Positions 11,555 to 21,626 of a DNA stretch of 64,000 nucleotides are shown in pieces. This DNA comes from Chaenocephalus aceratus (lineage: Eukaryota; Chordata; Actinopteri; Perciformes; Channichthyidae), in NCBI GenBank assembly GCA_023974075.1, contig CM043799.1:6000928-6064927 (forward strand). Direction: 5' to 3'. The notes under the pieces were generated by a model, which saw only the letters and a list, made by a program, of their open reading frames with translations, did no database searches and was not told where the DNA came from. The first letter of the stretch is position 1. Every line of letters begins with the position of its first letter. A program made the position numbers and the translations under genes.

Positions 11555-12677
11555 TAGGGGTGTAACGGTATCCGTATTCGTCCCGTACCGTCACGGTTCG
11601 GACGTCACGGTTCGGACGTCACGGTTCGGCACATGCAGTCACACGGCGAATACGCCTTTTTTTATGAGTGGGAAAAAAGTCTGTCACTCAGGGCAGTATT
11701 ACACTATATATAATCCAGGGGGCGGTATTGCGCCTAAAAGCCAGCCGCCCGTAAATAACAAATTAAGAACAAGAACCAAACGAACACAATACATGAAGAA
11801 GAAAAGTTAGCTATGGCGAGTTCACACAACACACAGGAGCTAGAAGACCCACCTGCTTCTTTTAAATCAGCTGTGTGGGAACATTTCGGGTTCCCTGTGG
11901 ACTACAACAATGATGGGGTGCGAGTTGTGGATCGGACAAGGACGGTGTGTCGGCGTTGTTCGACAGCGGTGCGGTATGCTAGTGGTAACACGTCAAACAT
12001 GCTCAATCACATCCGAGTCAGTCTCAGTCCCCAGCGAGAGGGTTTCCTCGACGGCAGGTGACATAGTTACCGCCAACAGATCTGCCCTCACTGCTGACAA
12101 TGTAGACAAACTCATCTTTTTGAAGAACAACTTGAAAATAGAGTAAAGCTTGAGTACCTTTATTTAGGCATAATGGCCTCACACACTCACAAGTTAAATT
12201 ACACATGTTAGGCATTGCTCCTTAAGGTACATATTTTATTTTGTTTTATATTTATCATTGTATTTATTTTATATTTTGACATCAGGAGATATTATACAGT
12301 TCTGAATTGCCTTTTATTGATTGTGATTCAAACACTTTCTTATTATTTATTTGAATATTTTCAAGACATTCTTTTTAGTTGTACAGCTTATTTAACCTTT
12401 TTGTTTGACATCAGCCATTATAGATAATATGGCCATCTGAGTGTGTGTGGAACTGTTTGTGGTTTGTTTTTAACTGTGTAATACATTTAATGATTCCAAA
12501 TGTTAGAGTTCCTTATTTTCATAACAAAACTTGCACTACTGTTAAAAATAAATAACAGCAAAAAAAAAAATGCATTTGGGACTTTTTTTTGCTTTTCCTT
12601 GTTGTACCGAACCGAACCGTGACCCCCAAACCGAGGTATGAACCGAACCGTGACTTCTGTGAACCGTTACACCCCTA
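11555..12677 (+). mobile_element. hAT element inside the gypsy integrase
   Basis: 1123 bp with inverted ends TAGGGGTGTAACGGT ... ACCGTTACACCCCTA. It is flanked by a perfect 8-bp duplication CCCGGGAC (11547-11554 and 12678-12685). It holds only the N-terminal BED-finger part of a transposase (11813-12061) and then AT-rich sequence. The DDE catalytic region and dimerisation tail are missing, so it is an internal-deletion derivative moved in trans. It must be younger than the gypsy insertion. Confidence 0.95.
11813..12061 (+). pseudogene. hAT transposase N-terminus, BED zinc finger (truncated)
   Basis: An 82-residue frame starting MASSHNTQELEDPPASFKSA. SAVWEHFGF, then CRRC, then NMLNHIR are spaced as in ZBED-type BED fingers, which bind the transposon ends. 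The second histidine and everything after it are replaced by unrelated residues at about codon 68. The frame stops at 12061. Nothing matching the catalytic RNase H-like fold follows. Confidence 0.8.
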
Positions 12678-12685
12678 CCCGGGAC

Positions 12686-13095
12686 TCGAAATTTTCTCCC
12701 CTGATCACTGTGCAGGGTCTCCGGCACTCCAAAACGGCTGAACATGCCGGCCACCAAAGCATCTGCGACTGTCTCTGCTTCTTGGTCAGGGAGAGCATAC
12801 GCCTCTGGCCACTTTGTGAAATAGTCTATGGCCGTGAGAACGTAGCGGTTCCCCCTGTTTGACAAGGGTAGAGGCCCCACCACATCAACCGCTACTCTCT
12901 CCATCGGAGCCCCCACGGAAAACTGTTGTAGCGGAGCATGGGAACGACCAGGTGGGCCCTTCCGCGCCATACACAAATCACAGCGGCGACAAAAGTCTTC
13001 GACATCCCTCCGACACTGCCCCCAGTAGCAGCCCTGACGAAGGCGCCGGAGAGTCTTAGTGACGCCAAAGTGCCCAGAGCCTGCCTGTTCCATGC
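12686..13095 (-). pseudogene. gypsy integrase, zinc-binding and first core half
   Basis: Reads SGHFGVTKTLRRL, then the HHCC-type zinc pair CRRCDLCMARK. The core follows with VAVDVVGPLPLS (first Asp), YFTKWPEAYALP and FGVPETLHSDQG (second Asp). The frame is lost at the hAT border (12685). It joins the upstream RT-RNase H only through a frameshift near 13090. The residues are those of an active enzyme; the disruption is structural. Confidence 0.9.
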
Positions 13096-14645
13096 ATGGC
13101 CTTGAGTACGACCTCTTGCAGACCCCTCGGGACCACCACTTGCCACCTCTTCTCCCCCGTAGCTGGCTCCTTCCACGCCCGCTGTAGTACGCCCTGACAC
13201 AGACGTAGAGCCTCAAACTGAGACCACAGCCCCTTGGTTGCTTTGGAGAGCACTGCCACTTCCTCCCACGGTGGCCGATGCTGCGACTCAACCCACTGCA
13301 GTACAGGCTGTAGAACGGCGTCCAGCTCCTGCTGTTGCTTCCACTCGGCCCCGTCCACTGTCTGGAGCTCCCGGCAGATAACCTCTTCCACTTTCCGCGC
13401 TGCCGCACAGACAATGTCCTCCTCCAGCAGCTCCTTTTCCCGAGTCTCTCTCTTCTCGCAGTAGTGGCATCCGCCGGCGGCACACGGGCGGCGGGAGAGA
13501 GCGTCTGCATTGGTGTGCCGCACCCCAGCCCGGTGCTCCACCCTGAAGTCGAAAGCTTGGAGCTCTTCGAGCCACCTGGCGACCTGCCCTTCTGGCTCTT
13601 TGAACGTCATGAGCCACTGTAATGCAGAGTGATCCGTCCTCACCATGAACGCCTGCCCACATAGGTAGTACTTAAAGTGCCTGATGGACAGCACCACTGC
13701 CAAAAGTTCCCTGCGGGTGACGCAGTATCGTCGCTCTGCTTTGTTGAACGCCCGGCTGAAGTATGCCACCACCCGCTCCCCCTCTGGTGTAGTCTGGGAG
13801 AGCACTCCACCCACCCCAACGCCGCTAGCGTCTGTGTCCAGGGTGAACGGCAGCCCGGGGTTGGCTGGGGCGAGAACCGGGGCTTCACTCAAGGCACGCC
13901 GAAGGCTGTCAAACGCTGCTTGACATTGCTCAGACCACAGGAAAGCTCTGTCCTTCTGCAGCAGCTGGAACAGGGGTGCGGCAGTGCAAGCAAAACCCCG
14001 TACAAACTTTCTGTAGTACGAGGCCAGGCCCAGGAAACTCTTCAGCTGTTTCTGGTTGCGAGGATTTGGCCAGCCTGCGACCGCCTGCACTTTCTCTTGT
14101 AGGGTGCCGATGCCCTCACCCCCCACTTTGTGGCCCAGGAAAGTGACCTCTCTCTGCAGGAAATGACACTTGTCTGGATGTAGCTTCAAACCAGCGGCTC
14201 TGATCCTCTCCAGCACCACTCTTAGAGATCCCAGGGCCGCCTCAAACGAGCTGCCATGCACCAGGATGTCGTCCAGGTAGACCAAACACTGCTGGCGGGG
14301 AATCCCAGACAGCACCCTGTCCATCAACCGCACAAAGGTGGCCGGGGCATTACACAGCCCAAAACTGAGGACCTTGAACTGCCATAGTCCCCGGCCGGTG
14401 CAGAAAGCCGTTTTTGGTCTGGCCTCTGGTGCCAGAGGAACTTGGTAATACCCGCTGCGGAGATCCAAGGAAGAGAACCACGACGACCCTGCGACCAGGT
14501 CCAGGGACTCATCGATGCGGGGAAGGGGGTATGAGTCCTTCTTGGTGACCCCGTTCACCGGTCTGTAGTCTGAGCACAGCCGCCAGCCACCTGTCTTCTT
14601 CGGGACCATGACTACAGGTGCTGCCCCGGCTGTCGGAGGGCTCGA
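13090..14645 (-). CDS. gypsy reverse transcriptase-RNase H
   Basis: The open frame runs 14702-13056, but recognisable RT sequence starts at about 14640. Motifs in order: PVVMVPKKTGGWRLCSDYR, SSLDLRSGYYQVPL (catalytic Asp), LSFGLCNAPATF, and YLDD (about 14279-14268), the catalytic pair. The thumb/connection is FLGLASYYRKF. RNase H follows with TLDTDASGVGVGGVLSQ, AYFSRAFN, TDHSALQWL and NADALSRRP. All catalytic residues seen are intact. Frame breaks lie at both ends: near 14640 (to the protease-RT linker) and near 13090 (to integrase). The enzyme copies element RNA into DNA inside virus-like particles. Confidence 0.93.
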
Positions 14646-15113
14646 TGATGTCTGCCTGCAGCATGCTCTGCACTGCCTCGTCGCAAGCCTGCTGACGAGC
14701 AAGGGGGAGTCGCCGCGGGCGACACTTGATGGGACGCGAGTCCCCGGTATCGATCTCGTGTTCTACCAGGTGCGTTCGGCCCACCTCCTCCTCCTTCATG
14801 GCGAAACTGCCCTGGAACTCTAGCAGAAGCTGCCCCAATTGCTCCTGCTGCTCGGGATTCAGGCCCCCACAGTTCTTCCTCCACACCTCCAATACTGCAG
14901 ACTGAGCCTCTTCCACCTCCGCCTGGGGTACCTGAGGGGGGGCTGTTATCTGGTGGCACAGTCCGGGGGTGACCGATGGGGAATTGTCCTGAGCGGCCGT
15001 CACCGGGGATACGGAAAAGGGGGGAGGGTTTTCTTCCGTTCCTAGGGTACTCACGGTGGGTGTAGAGGGTCTCCCTGCAGGCTCAGCAGGGTCGTGGATA
15101 CGGGTCATAGTAA
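14646..15113 (-). pseudogene. gypsy protease-RT linker and RT N-terminus (frame-shifted)
   Basis: A separate frame (15225-14509) carries a proline-rich linker. The conserved lead-in to RT follows: HEIDTGDSRPIKCRPRRLPL and ADIIEPSDS. It slips out of the RT frame near 14640, where the sequence expected to continue into the VVMVPKK motif moves to the neighbouring frame. Confidence 0.8.
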
Positions 15114-15497
15114 TCACCGGCCCCCCTGGAAACTCACTGTGCCTGCTTGAAGATCCAGGAGGCAGCCAGCCGCCTTCAAAAAGTCCAAACCCAGAATACA
15201 CGGGTCCTGTACATCCGCTATCCACACGGGGTGCTGCACTTCAACTCCCCCCACCGCCACAGTCAGCATGCCTCTTCCTTTCATAGGCGCCAGCTCTCCT
15301 GTGACTGTGCGTAGACGCACCGCTGTCGGCTCAAACATAGTCCCACTGGGCAACACATCTGCTCTCACCAGGGTTACTGTAGAGCCTGTGTCCACCAGTG
15401 CAGTGCAGGGCACCCCTTCCACGTCGACCGGGACATAGCAGGACTCCCCACCACCAGCACGGCCCACCGCGACGACATGCTCCGCATGTGCTGTCAT
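15114..15497 (-). CDS. gypsy retropepsin-like protease
   Basis: 127 residues with TALVDTGSTVTLV (catalytic Asp-Thr-Gly at about residues 36-38) and the C-terminal CILGLDFLKAAGC, which matches the ILG-D-FL signature of Ty3/gypsy aspartic proteases. It would process the Gag-Pol polyprotein as a homodimer. It is open from 15497 to 15114. Its relation to Gag upstream and to RT downstream needs frame changes. Confidence 0.85.
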   Translation of the reverse strand: MTAHAEHVVAVGRAGGGESCYVPVDVEGVPCTALVDTGSTVTLVRADVLPSGTMFEPTAVRLRTVTGELAPMKGRGMLTVAVGGVEVQHPVWIADVQDPCILGLDFLKAAGCLLDLQAGTVSFQGGR

Positions 15498-15629
15498 CTT
15501 CTTCAGGAAGCCGTAGAGTCTGGCTCCCCCGGCTGTGCTGTCTGGCTCCTTCCTCGGATGTCTGAGTTGGTGACATTACAGCTGTGGTTTGGTTGAGGAG
15601 TCCTCGGGCTTGGTTCCGCATCTTCTCCT

Positions 15630-16575
15630 TTATGCGGGCCCCCCGTCGTTTCCCCGGGTCCGGTATGTCTTGGGGCAGTCCCTGGCCAAATGTCCTGGCT
15701 GACCACAGCCCCAGCAGACCCTGGTACTTGGTCTGCTTGTTGGCTGCAGAGAAACAGCCCTTATCAATTCAGTCATCTCGGTAACCCATGCAGGTTTCTC
15801 CTCCTCCCTGCAGCTCCTCACAGCCGGTGCTGCCGGCCCTCCGTTGCTCCTAGCAGCTCCACTCCACACCTTCTCTCTCTCCACAGCCATCTCCAAGGCC
15901 GCCTGCAAGGACTGTGGATGCTGCAGCTGTACCTCGACCCTCAAGTCTGCAGGGCGAAGAGCCCTGACGAATTGGTCCCGTGCCAGCTCACTCTGCACTC
16001 CGGGTGGCATGTGCCATACGCCCGCCGCGTCATGCTCTCTACGTCGTTAGCCAGCGCACGCAGCGTCTCTCCAAACTCTCTACAGCGGTTACTCAACTCG
16101 TTCCGGAGCAGCTCTGGTGGGAAACACTGTCCAAACCGCCTCTTCAAAGCCCCCGCTAGCGCTTCATAGGTGAGTCGGTCCTCCGGGCTAAGTAGTAGCA
16201 GACATGAAAGAGCCTCGTCTGTGAGGCACAAAGCCAGCTGTAGTGCTTTAGTCTCTATTGACCACCCCCCGGCATGTGCAAGCAGTTCAAATTGGGCATG
16301 GAAAGCCTCCCAGTCTTCACGGACGCGGCGGCTGCTGCTGGTTGCTGGGCGCCGCCATTGTTGTTTACATCCCGCTTGGAAATGGCGCGAAATGGCGCTG
16401 AAGATGGCGACATTCCCGCGTCTCTAGCCATCTTCACCGCCGACTCCCTCAGGCGCTCTCTCGCCTCCTGTGCCCTCCTGAACTCTCCACTCATGTCCTT
16501 CGACCACCCGCATACTCCATCTTCCTCTCCATCACTATTTTCTTGCTTCACTCCCATCTTGCTGAACTTTTCCAT
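15630..16575 (-). pseudogene. gypsy gag, split over three frames
   Basis: N-terminal part in frame 16575-16255 (starts MEKFSKMGVKQENSDGEEDG, charged, SANT/coiled-coil-like RRAQEARERLRES). The central capsid-like part is in 16231-15941 (LSPEDRLTYEALAGALKRRF, FGETLRALANDVESMTRRAY). The C-terminal part is in 16010-15630 (MPPGVQSELARDQFVRALRP) and ends in a CCHC knuckle CWGCGQPGHLARDC that would bind element RNA. Each boundary is a frame break, near 16260 and near 16015, so no single Gag is encoded. Proline- and serine-rich sequence from 15630 to 15500 links to the protease. Confidence 0.85.
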
Positions 16576-16646
16576 CTCCGCTAGCTTACCGGCTAGCTCG
16601 TGACGCAGTTACGAACTCCCGTCAGGATAGACGTCCTCCGTTCGAA

Positions 16647-16664
16647 AATTCACTTCTGACACCA
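16647..16664 (-). promoter_or_regulatory. gypsy primer-binding site
   Basis: Minus strand starts TGGTGTCAGAAGTG one base after the 5' LTR, as expected for pairing with a tRNA 3' end (CCA). I cannot name the tRNA with confidence. Confidence 0.7.
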
Positions 16665-16665
16665 A

Positions 16666-16967
16666 TGTAACATTCACAGGAAGGAGTCGAGAGGCAAGCT
16701 TCAAGTTACTAGGCTTTAATAACTTGACTCCTACACATATGTTTACGGATGGGTATAGCTTGAGGCTCAACCTCCCACACATTGACACTGACTTCTAACA
16801 CAGCACCTATATAACACCTTGTACACGTCACACTTCCCGCCCTCCCCCGTCTGCTCACCCAACCACAGGCCCGCACCTCAGACAGCAGCCCGTGCAGCTC
16901 CATGATTGGCAGAGAGACGGGGGATTCCTGAGTGACACCCTCAACAGCCTATACCAGGGTCGCTACA
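16666..16967 (-). repeat. gypsy 5' LTR
   Basis: 302 bp, same as 10219-10520 except one base near the plus-strand start. On the minus strand it opens the element and would hold its promoter. Confidence 0.93.
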
Positions 16968-17138
16968 ATATATATATAGATATATACATGTTACGTATAT
17001 CATAAGTGTCACGATCATAGGTCACGATCCGATTTTATTTTGTATTTGCGTGCATTTCCTGTTTGGAAAGTGGCACTGTACCATAGACTGTATGCACTGT
17101 ACTGATAGTGGTGATTTTATTTTGGAATTCTTAGCCAG
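16968..17138. repeat. continuation of AT tract and tandem array
   Basis: Resumes the (TA)n tract interrupted by the gypsy element. One diverged unit follows (TGCATTTCCTGTTTGGAAAG, CACTGTACTGATAGT). Confidence 0.65.
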
Positions 17139-17220
17139 CACTTCCTGTACTGACAGTGGAGGTGTCCTGAGAGTGGAGGTCTGCACCGGAACTGTCCTGA
17201 GAGTGGAGGTCTGCAGGCAG
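17139..17220. repeat. 82-bp perfect inverted repeat, right copy
   Basis: Exact reverse complement of 9316-9397. Confidence 0.85.
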
Positions 17221-17471
17221 ACCCCTCTCCATAAAACACCCTTTGAGAGCCATTGAAGCCCATGAAGAATGTATCCTTCCACAAATCTTTTCAACTGCTG
17301 TATTAATAAAGCTGCCACGTGTTTTCAAATGTGTGCAGAACATTACAAATATTTCTCATTTGCAGTATTTTATTTTAAAAGTGTTCAGAAAGACTGAATC
17401 AAAAATGCTATATCTATAGAATATCGATATTGTTCTTAACTTCAATCGAAGTCAATTTAAATAGCGACTTT
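17221..17471. other. unassigned DNA inside the inverted-repeat structure
   Basis: AT-rich with no counterpart in the left half and no recognisable coding sequence. Confidence 0.4.
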
Positions 17472-17781
17472 CCAAGGGGTACAAATGCTGCTGCCGGACT
17501 ACTGACTGGAAGTATTGCTGATATCATGTCTACCATCCTCTTAAAATACCCTGTCCAACAATATCAGTCTCATGAAGAAATGTTTTTTAACGCTGATTCA
17601 AAATAGCAGAGAAACATGCATTCTTGTTCTCAGGAGGGGACATTGACAGAGGATTAGTCAAAAAGTACACAGTACGTACTTCATAGTAGGCTACTTGTGG
17701 GAGTAGTTTCACTACTAGCCTACTGAGTCCAACAGGATCGATCTCACGAAGAACTAATGGCAGAAAAAATTATAACAAACT
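17472..17781. repeat. outer inverted-repeat arm, right
   Basis: Diverged reverse complement of 8352-8664, ending AACAAACT where the left arm starts AGTTTG. It has small insertions and deletions relative to the left arm. Confidence 0.75.
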
Positions 17782-18679
17782 CGAGAGACGGCTGAGTTGA
17801 CCGCAGTGCAGAATCGCTGTAGGCTATAGTTTAAATCTCCTAACAATGTTGTCCATTTTAGACATAGGCCCGCCTATTATATTTCCAGCCCTTAATAACA
17901 TTCATTTTCTGGGCTCAATAGGCTATGTGTCTTGGCTGTTTTCGTTGTGAAAACAAATGGACCGTTGATACACGGATTGACCGTCCTCACCTGTGCTCTT
18001 ATTTTGAAAGACAACTTCCGGTAGCAGAATATGAAGAAACGGGGGTTTTTTTTGTTTCTGTTTTCTAGTGATTTTATTTTTAGTTTTGAGAAGTAGAAAA
18101 TGAAAATCATCCCATTTTTTAAATTTAGTAAATCCCTTTTTGACCATGATAAAGAAAAACGCCTTGTATTTCAATTTTGGTTTTTCAATTTTAAAACGAA
18201 AATCAAATATCCAGTCGTTTTTTGTTTTTGAATTTCCATTTGTGAAAAGAAAATCCAATGACCAAAACATACACTGATCGGATCCACTTACCTTTTTTTA
18301 ATTAAGTTTTCTCGTTATCCGTCTTCTGATTCAGACAACAAAAACGGAAAAACGGCTTTGGTTTTCCGTTTTTTTCGTTTTAAATCAAAAATGAAAAAAC
18401 GAAAGAAGGCTGGTATTTCCGTTTTTTGGCTTTTGGTTTAAACGAAAAATCAAACTGACAGAAAGTACACGGACCGTCTTGCCTTTGCACAGTATTTAAA
18501 TGATGTGTTATTCATATCTGCATCTAATGCACTTTGTGTCGCATGGTGTGTTAGTTTGATTTGAGCTCTTGTTAGCTATCCTACATTTAATATCTGCCTC
18601 ACTTGAAAAATGATTTAACTTACGTGTAAGACAGTATTTTTATATTGTTTTAAGTTATATCTCAAAGTGGAACGTTTGT
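17782..18679. other. AT-rich low-complexity DNA
   Basis: From about 18030 to 18450 it is dominated by alternating runs such as CGTTTTAAATC, AAAACGAAAA and TTTTCGTTT. No gene is seen. Confidence 0.5.
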
Positions 18680-19885
18680 GTTGCAAAAGTTTTCTGGAAA
18701 AGTCGAACCTGAAATGGCGGCAGGCGGCGCGTTTTCTTTCTTCTTTTTGTTACCGCATGTTTTATTAACTTAGAGCAGGGATCACCAACTACATTTGTCC
18801 AAGGGCCGAAATGTAACCAATAGACACTATCGCGGGCCAGCGATTTTTATATAGCCCATCATTTTATAAATAGTATTCAGATTACTTTTAGAATACTTTT
18901 GGAATACTTTCTTTTTCCATAACAGATGGGTATGTTTTGGTGAACAGGAGACACGTATTTACTGTTTTCATGGCTTATCAAGAACTCAAACACAACATCT
19001 TGGTGACAGCTCTCTCATCTGCACCACACATAAAAAACATCACCCGGACTGCATTCTTTGTACTGTCTTAAAACCTTTCCTTGGAATATGTTATGAATTG
19101 TAAGGTGTCCTTGGGTGCTTTGAAAGGTGCCCCTAAATAGAATGAATTATCATTATTATTTATTATCTGAAACGATGTAATAACTTTTAAAACTTGTTCC
19201 AGTCACTTGCCCCATGCATTCAGCAGCAGCAGGCCATTCACTTTGATTTCATCCCGTTATGAAATGTCATCATTTCGACAATAAAGAAATGCTACATAAA
19301 CGTTATCTTGCACATTTTATCCAACCATCTCCGTTTCTAACTTTCAATATATTTTAAAAGAGATCTCTCTCTCTCATCTGCGTGCGGGGGCGGGGCCTCA
19401 CAGACACGCTGCATCTCTCTCGCTCACAGACATGCTGCAGCGCCGTGCAGTGTGCACACAGTTCTGCCGGTAATGAATATTACATTTTGTGAGGAAACTT
19501 TTCCACCAATAATTCCAATAAGTATTCCAAAATGTATTCACTTCAGGTTTACGAAAGTAACTGTAATCAGATTACTCGTTTTTCAAATGTAACGCCAGCT
19601 GAATACAGTTAGTGTACTTGATTTTTGTATTCTGATTACGTAACGCCGTTATGTATTCCGTTACAACCCAACCCTGCTTCTAGGCCAGTGGTTCCCAAAC
19701 GGTGTGCCGTGAGGCAAGTCCGGGTGTGCCGTGGGATTTTGTGACAACCATACGTTATTATTGCAATATACAACTACACAGAAATAATAATTTTTTTATT
19801 TACTATATCAGTACTTTGTAGGTTTATATGTACGTAATCTGCGCGACTTGCGCGTCCACATCTCCACGTGCAGTGCTGCATAAAC

Positions 19886-20160
19886 ATGGCTGAGTCAGCG
19901 ATAACTTTCGAGGGGTGGAGGTATGGAGGTATGCCCATTATTTTTATATTTTCGTCCGAGGAATAGACAGGAATGTGACAGTGAGGTGCAAACTGTGTCC
20001 AGGCCAGAAGCTGTTATCCACTGCTGGAAACACCACGTCAAACCTCAACAAACACCTGCAAAGAACACATGCTAATGTGAAGCTACCGCACAAGCTATTT
20101 GTTGTTTTGTTTATATCACGTAGTTCTTCTTCTCTGTCTTCCGGTTGTTGCCTGTTTTGA
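19886..20160 (+). pseudogene. hAT transposase, BED-finger fragment
   Basis: Reads VRCKLCPGQKLLSTAGNTTS, then NLNKHLQRTHANVKL: a C-x2-C ... H-x4-H BED finger of a ZBED-like transposase. The frame becomes unrelated after about residue 60. An ATG at 19886 (ATGGCTGAGTCAGCG) is the likely original start, out of frame or shifted relative to the finger. Confidence 0.7.
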
Positions 20161-20321
20161 ATGACAAATACACACTACCGCCACCTGCTGGTAAGGAAAG
20201 TTATTGCCACTCACGCATGCGCAGTTCGTGCGTGCTTGGTGAGTAAAGTAACGAGTTAATTTATGTAGATGGTAACGAAGTAAGTGTAATATATTACATT
20301 TTTTTAGTAACGACCCCATCT

Positions 20322-20471
20322 CTGGAGTTGGCGTTCTCTACTCTGATTTACATGAAGAACAACAGGAGGTCACGGCTCTCTGTTGAACAGGACTTGCGAG
20401 TGGCCCTCTCCTCAGTGCCACCAAGGATTACAAAATTCTGCGTGCCCCGACAGGCACATGTATCTCACTAA
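20322..20471 (+). pseudogene. hAT transposase, C-terminal fragment
   Basis: Translates to a segment with FSTLIYMKNNRRSRLSVEQD, LRVALSSVPPRI and a stop after RQAHVSH. This resembles the C-terminal dimerisation end of ZBED5-like hAT transposases. It shows which end of the transposase survives next to the right terminus. Confidence 0.65.
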
Positions 20472-21294
20472 TTTGTAAGTCGGCAAAAATATTTACAATA
20501 GCACATGTTTCAATGCTGATTGCTGAAATATTACATTTATCATTTGTAGTTCAGGACCATGGAAAATGCAGCTTCCTTGCATTGACAGTTCTCTGTGCTG
20601 AATTTCTGCTGAGTTTCCTTTGCCTCATTTTTAATGTTGTGACCTGTCTGGTTTAAATGAGTGTGTTGCTGTTTTGATGAAGCCTAATTTGATACAGTTT
20701 CAAATTTAATTTCTGAAATATTTCGTAATTCGTAATATAGTTGTCTTTGTCACATTTTATTTGGCAATAGTAAATAATTATTCACATTTACAGATATTTT
20801 ACATGATATGAGTGATAACATGTGTTATAATGGCTATTTTGCACAATAGGTGTGCCTTGAGATTTGTACTTGACCTTTGGTGTGCCTTGGGCACAAAAAG
20901 TTTGGGAACCACTGTTCTAGGCTACTGTCCCGCAGCTCCAGCCTCTCTGTTGGACTCTGTCGCAGCGGGGCTGCTGCTGTGGTGCGGAGCGCATTAACCA
21001 GACTCTTCACAACGAAGGATCACTTCTTCTTCAGGGGAGGGAAGGTTTCGCAGTACGCAGTCTACTGTCCCGCAGCTGCTGCCTCTCTGTTGGACTCCGG
21101 TACTGCACCTTACTCACGAGACGTTGTAAACAAAGAAATGGGTGGGGGGCGAACGCAGTAACCACTCCGCCAACGCCACAGTCACCCCCGTTGTGCGGGC
21201 CGGATGAGAATGTCTGGCGGGCCGGATGTGGCCCGCGGGCCGCCAGTTGGTGGTCACTGACTTAGAGGCATAGAGGATTTACGTTCATTTGATC

Positions 21295-21626
21295 CACGTG
21301 TTTCTCAAACTTTGTCATACCAAGTACCACTTAACCAATAAAAAATCACTCGCGGACCACTTAACTCCACAAATATCCAAAAACACATCGTTTTTTACAA
21401 ATCGCCTGAAAATTGTACAAACAAGTGGCAATATGTGTGATGAAGGTGCTTATCTGGGCTATATCATGCAATCGAAAGTGAAACTTAAGCTCGTTCCATT
21501 GCGGAGATATTCCCGCGAGAGTGCGAAAAACTTGAAATGTTACCAATATACTCACGGACCACTAGGGGGCGCTCACGGACCACCAGTGGTCCGCGGACCA
21601 CACTTTGAGAAGCACTGTGACTACAA
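21295..21626. mobile_element. third, older hAT-like insertion in the palindrome arm
   Basis: Starts GTGTTTCTCAAACTTTG and ends CACTTTGAGAAGCACTG, inverted ends typical of hAT MITEs. The opposite palindrome arm lacks this block, giving its limits. No clean 8-bp duplication is visible. Confidence 0.6.

Larger units (their letters stand above)
10219..16967 (-). mobile_element. Ty3/gypsy LTR retrotransposon, interrupted by a hAT
   Basis: Full-length element of 6749 bp (about 5.6 kb without the inserted hAT), transcribed leftward. Order on the minus strand: 5' LTR, primer site, gag with a CCHC knuckle, retropepsin, RT-RNase H, integrase, purine tract, 3' LTR. The two 302-bp LTRs differ at one position (GTTCAC versus ATTCAC near the start), so the insertion is young. 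ATAT flanks both ends, but the target is an (AT)n tract, so the exact duplication length is ambiguous. Several reading-frame breaks and the hAT in the integrase make this copy non-autonomous. Confidence 0.95.
19686..20914 (+). mobile_element. inner hAT with transposase remnants
   Basis: Ends CAGTGGTTCCCAAAC ... GTTTGGGAACCACTG, with a perfect 8-bp duplication TTCTAGGC (19678-19685 and 20915-20922). It contains an N-terminal BED-finger fragment (19886-20160) and a C-terminal dimerisation-tail fragment (about 20322-20471); the catalytic middle is deleted. Confidence 0.95.
18776..21259. mobile_element. outer hAT, contains another hAT
   Basis: Ends CAGGGATCACCAACTA ... GTTGGTGGTCACTG. It has a perfect 8-bp duplication ACTTAGAG (18768-18775 and 21260-21267). 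It is 2484 bp including the 1229-bp inner hAT. No transposase coding sequence was found in its own part (18776-19685 and 20923-21259), so it is non-autonomous. Confidence 0.92.

Noticed and set aside
10806..16427. Long plus-strand open frames across the gypsy element
   Set aside because: They are antisense shadows of the GC-rich minus-strand gag-pol; the protein motifs are all on the minus strand.
8352..17781. One intact autonomous transposon spanning the inverted arms
   Set aside because: No transposase was found and the interior is partly explained by a tandem array and a later gypsy insertion, so autonomy is not supported.
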